From: Janthinobacterium sp. PAMC25594
GTDB taxonomy: Bacteria > Pseudomonadota > Gammaproteobacteria > Burkholderiales > Burkholderiaceae_D
NCBI RefSeq assembly: GCF_019443505.1
Contig: NZ_CP080377.1
Location: 2,108,001 to 2,172,000, forward strand
Reading direction: 5' to 3'
Length of the DNA stretch: 64,000 bases
This document shows, piece after piece, positions 61,234-64,000 of this stretch (position 1 is its first letter; the number at the start of each line of letters is the position of its first letter). The notes beneath the pieces are model-generated. The model made no database searches and had not been told where the DNA came from. It saw only the letters and a list, made by a program, of their open reading frames with translations. A program made the translations under genes and the position numbers.

Positions 61234-64000
61234 ATGAACTCCTCTCAGTCCAGTACTGATCAATACGCTTTTCTACAAGCCGGGGGTGAGCTTGCATCTA
61301 TCATCTCTAAATTCGATTGGTCTACAACGTCACTTGGCGCCATTTCGCACTGGCCGCAACATGTGAAGACGACAGTTGCACTGATGCTGCGCTCGCCTGT
61401 CGCTATCGTGACTCTGTGGGGTGAGGCTGGGGTGATGATTTACAACGATGCATACTCACGCTTTGCCGGAGGACGCCATCCGCAACTACTTGGATCAAAT
61501 GTACGCGATGCGTGGGACGAAGTCGCAGCGTTCAACGATAACGTGATGCGGGTTTGCTTAGCTGGCGGTACGCTGACCTACGTAGATCAGGAATTGACGT
61601 TATTTCGCTCAGGTATGCCCGAGCAAGTGTGGATGAACCTTGATTACTCTCCGATTATGGACGAGAAGGGTAGCGTGGTCGGTGTCATTGCGTTCGTGGT
61701 CGAGACCAGTGCCAAAGTGCGCGCCGAACGTCGTTTAAGTAGCGAGCACGAACGCTTGCACAAAATGTTCGCGCAGGCACCTGGTTTCATGGCATTGCTT
61801 GACGGTCCAGAGCATGTCATTACGCTGGTTAACCAAGCTTATCTCGATGTTGTTGGTCAACGGCAGGTACTTGGCAAAACTGTTCGTACTGCCCTGCCAG
61901 AGGCTGCAGAGCAGGGTTTTGTGGCATTGCTTGACCACCTCTATGCTACTGGCGAAACACATACTGGCACCGCAGTACCTTTCTCAGTCCAAGCGAACGG
62001 ACAAGGCTTCGCAAAGAACAGTTTTATGGATTTCGTCTATCAGCCGATGCGCGACGATAATGGTGTCGTTTCCGGTATTTTTGTCCAAGGTGTTGACGTT
62101 ACACAGCGCATCCTCGCTGAGCAAGCCGTAAAAGGGAATGAAGCCATGTTTCGTACCTTAGCCCAAGCGATGCCCAACCAAATTTGGGCTGCGCCCGCAA
62201 GCGGCAGTTTGGATTGGTTTAACGACCAGGTTTATAACTATAGCGGTGCTGAACCAGGCATGCTCGACGGCGATAGATGGGCCGCGATCGTTCATCCGGA
62301 TGATCTCGCCGCTAGCACCCAACTTTGGCGCCAGTCTGTGACGCTGGGTCTGCCTTATGAGATCGAAATGCGCGTGCGCCGTGCCGACGGTGTATATCGC
62401 TGGCATTTGGCGCGTGCCTTACCGATATGTGATGACCAAGGCGTGGTTACACGCTGGATTGGCACTAACACTGATATCGAAGAGCAGCGAGCAACGAGTG
62501 ATTCCTTGGCACAGCAAGTAGAATTACGCACGGCTGAACGCGATCGCATGTGGCAGATGGCTACCGATATTATGCTAGTAGCAGATATCGAGGCACGCAT
62601 TGTCGCTGTTAATCCCGCTTTTACGCATCAACTTGGTTGGAGTGAAGCTGAGGTAATTGGGACTTCTTTTATATCTTTGGCGCACTCCCTGGATCGCGAC
62701 GTCATTGAGGGCGAGGCACTCCGGCTGAAACTAGGCGATAGTACGTTCAATCTGGAAAACCGGATTCGACGTAAGGATGGCGGGTACAGCATCTTGAGCT
62801 GGAGTGGTGCGACAGATAAAAAATTCATTCACGCGATCGGACGTGACATGACTGTTGAGCGTGCTGCGGCTGATGCCTTGAAACACACCGAGCAAGCATT
62901 GCAACAGGCACAAAAAATGGAAACCATTGGTAAGCTAACCGGCGGTGTCGCCCACGATTTTAATAATTTGCTGCAGGTTATCTCTGGCAACTTGCAGTTA
63001 CTAGCGGTCGATACGGCTGGCAACGCGCGCGCTGAGAAGCGTGTCGCCGGTGCCATGGGAGGCGTAGCGCGTGGTGCCAAGCTGGCTAGTTATCTGTTGG
63101 CGTTTGGCCGGCGACAGGCACTTGAACCTAAAGTGGTCAGGATTGGGGGCTTCGTTGTTGCGATGGAAGATATGTTGGAGCGCAGTCTAGGTGAAGAAAT
63201 CGAATTGGAAATTATTGTGTCCGGCAGCCTATGGAATACCCTTGTAGATACTGCTCAAGTCGAAAACACGGTACTCAACCTTTGTATCAATGCACGTGAT
63301 GCAATGGACGGCGCCGGAAAATTGACAATCGAGGTCGGCAACGCACTGCTTGATGACGAGTATGCACGCGCACATGCTGAAGTTGACCCTGGGCAATATG
63401 TCATGATCGCAGTCAGTGACACTGGTATTGGCATGTCTGCGGAAGTGCTAGCTCAAGCGTTCGATCCTTTTTTTTCCACTAAACCAGAGGGTAAGGGCAC
63501 TGGATTAGGGCTTTCCATGGTTTATGGTTTTGTGAAACAGTCGGGTGGCCATATCAAAATTTATAGCGAACAAGGATATGGTACGACTGTCAAACTATAC
63601 CTGCCGCGTTCGATGGAAACCGAAAATGTTCCAAGCCTAGTCGACATAGATCCGATAGCCGGGGGCACTGAAACGATTTTGGTCGCTGAGGACGATGAAG
63701 GCGTGCGCACGACAGTCGTTGAAATGCTGCGCGAACTAGGCTATCGCGTTCTTAAGGCGAACGATGCGGCGAGCGCGTTGAATATTATCGACAGCGGCTT
63801 GCCTATTGATCTGTTGTTTACGGATGTCGTCATGCCTGGGCCGCTGCGCAGCCCCGAACTTGCACACCAAGCGCGTAAACGTTTGCCGGGCCTCGCTGTG
63901 CTGTTTACTTCTGGCTATACTGAAAATGCGATTGTGCATGGCGGGCGCCTTGATGCGGGTGTTGATCTACTGGGCAAGCCATATACGCGGGAAGCCCTGG
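61234..64000 (+). CDS. Multi-PAS hybrid histidine kinase (runs off window)
   Basis: At least 922 residues, with no membrane helices. Three or four PAS-like domains fill the N-terminal ~540 residues, for example FDWSTTSLGAISHWPQHVKT (the typical start of this soluble kinase group), RWAAIVHPDD and FTHQLGWSEAEVIG. The HWE-distinct HisKA box is GKLTGGVAHDFNNLLQ (His574), followed by HATPase motifs NLCINARDAMDG and GTGLGLSMVYGF, then a receiver with LVAEDDEGVR and phosphoacceptor Asp864 (LFTDVVMPG). ATG 61234 has no strong ribosome site. The last part of the receiver is beyond the window. Confidence 0.92.
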   Translation, partial: MNSSQSSTDQYAFLQAGGELASIISKFDWSTTSLGAISHWPQHVKTTVALMLRSPVAIVTLWGEAGVMIYNDAYSRFAGGRHPQLLGSNVRDAWDEVAAFNDNVMRVCLAGGTLTYVDQELTLFRSGMPEQVWMNLDYSPIMDEKGSVVGVIAFVVETSAKVRAERRLSSEHERLHKMFAQAPGFMALLDGPEHVITLVNQAYLDVVGQRQVLGKTVRTALPEAAEQGFVALLDHLYATGETHTGTAVPFSVQANGQGFAKNSFMDFVYQPMRDDNGVVSGIFVQGVDVTQRILAEQAVKGNEAMFRTLAQAMPNQIWAAPASGSLDWFNDQVYNYSGAEPGMLDGDRWAAIVHPDDLAASTQLWRQSVTLGLPYEIEMRVRRADGVYRWHLARALPICDDQGVVTRWIGTNTDIEEQRATSDSLAQQVELRTAERDRMWQMATDIMLVADIEARIVAVNPAFTHQLGWSEAEVIGTSFISLAHSLDRDVIEGEALRLKLGDSTFNLENRIRRKDGGYSILSWSGATDKKFIHAIGRDMTVERAAADALKHTEQALQQAQKMETIGKLTGGVAHDFNNLLQVISGNLQLLAVDTAGNARAEKRVAGAMGGVARGAKLASYLLAFGRRQALEPKVVRIGGFVVAMEDMLERSLGEEIELEIIVSGSLWNTLVDTAQVENTVLNLCINARDAMDGAGKLTIEVGNALLDDEYARAHAEVDPGQYVMIAVSDTGIGMSAEVLAQAFDPFFSTKPEGKGTGLGLSMVYGFVKQSGGHIKIYSEQGYGTTVKLYLPRSMETENVPSLVDIDPIAGGTETILVAEDDEGVRTTVVEMLRELGYRVLKANDAASALNIIDSGLPIDLLFTDVVMPGPLRSPELAHQARKRLPGLAVLFTSGYTENAIVHGGRLDAGVDLLGKPYTREAL

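Noticed and set aside
1..64000. CRISPR arrays, tRNA or rRNA genes
   Set aside because: No regularly spaced direct repeats, cloverleaf or rRNA core sequences were noticed on reading; this is not a substitute for a dedicated scan.

Overview
The window looks like a chromosomal segment of a Betaproteobacterium of the Oxalobacteraceae (Janthinobacterium, Massilia or Duganella type). This rests on high-GC coding regions, the style of the methyl-accepting chemotaxis proteins, the hexuronate operon and the insertion-sequence repertoire. Genus and species cannot be fixed from sequence reading alone.

Layout. 1-6.5 kb: a minus-strand galacturonate/glucuronate operon (uxaC, uxaA, uxaB, an MFS transporter, a strong terminator, then a porin cut by the window edge), with a paired palindromic operator upstream. 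6.9-15.8 kb: an IS21 remnant, then a plus-strand locus holding a type I secretion ABC transporter with a degenerate C39 domain, an HlyD adaptor, a small Gly/Ala/Val-rich protein that may be its cargo, a DUF3857/transglutaminase-like protein, and a 703-residue protein that appears to fuse a C39-like domain, a Fic/Doc-like domain and a poly(A)-polymerase/CCA-type nucleotidyltransferase. This locus is the best candidate for an undescribed system. 16-20.8 kb: a mobile-element cluster (an IS5-family element beside a 98-bp MITE with related ends, an IS3 element with two nonsense mutations, and several remnants). 20.9-24.3 kb: two overlapping chemoreceptor genes.

24.5-34.5 kb: a light/stress cluster of the kind controlled by LitR/CarH-like MerR regulators (DUF3429, DCC thiol oxidoreductase, SDR, two FAD oxidoreductases, MerR regulator, BLUF photosensor, FolE, TspO, NTF2-like protein, cyclopropane-fatty-acid synthase, DUF1365). 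Repeated AATGAACC boxes lie at three of its promoters. 34.6-40.1 kb: a TetR regulator, an ACP-AMP-ligase fusion, a photoactive yellow protein with the chromophore residues conserved, and two c-di-GMP turnover enzymes sharing a paralogous N-terminal domain. I read this as a blue-light to c-di-GMP pathway. 40.2-43.7 kb: gene remnants, then a second BLUF protein next to a CHASE3-type chemoreceptor and a shortened MerR gene.

43.9-47.6 kb is mostly debris (IS3, IS21, LytTR, S41 peptidase and glpK fragments) with one intact phage-like gene. 47.6-59.4 kb is bounded by two inverted, apparently identical IS481-family copies enclosing a MazE/MazF-type toxin-antitoxin pair, a CheY-like protein, an HD-GYP phosphodiesterase, a large hybrid kinase, a chemoreceptor and IS6/IS66 remnants. 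59.5-61.0 kb is an IS4-family element with an in-frame stop. The window ends inside a multi-PAS hybrid histidine kinase. Overall the region is rich in photosensory, chemotaxis and c-di-GMP genes and heavily worked by insertion sequences.
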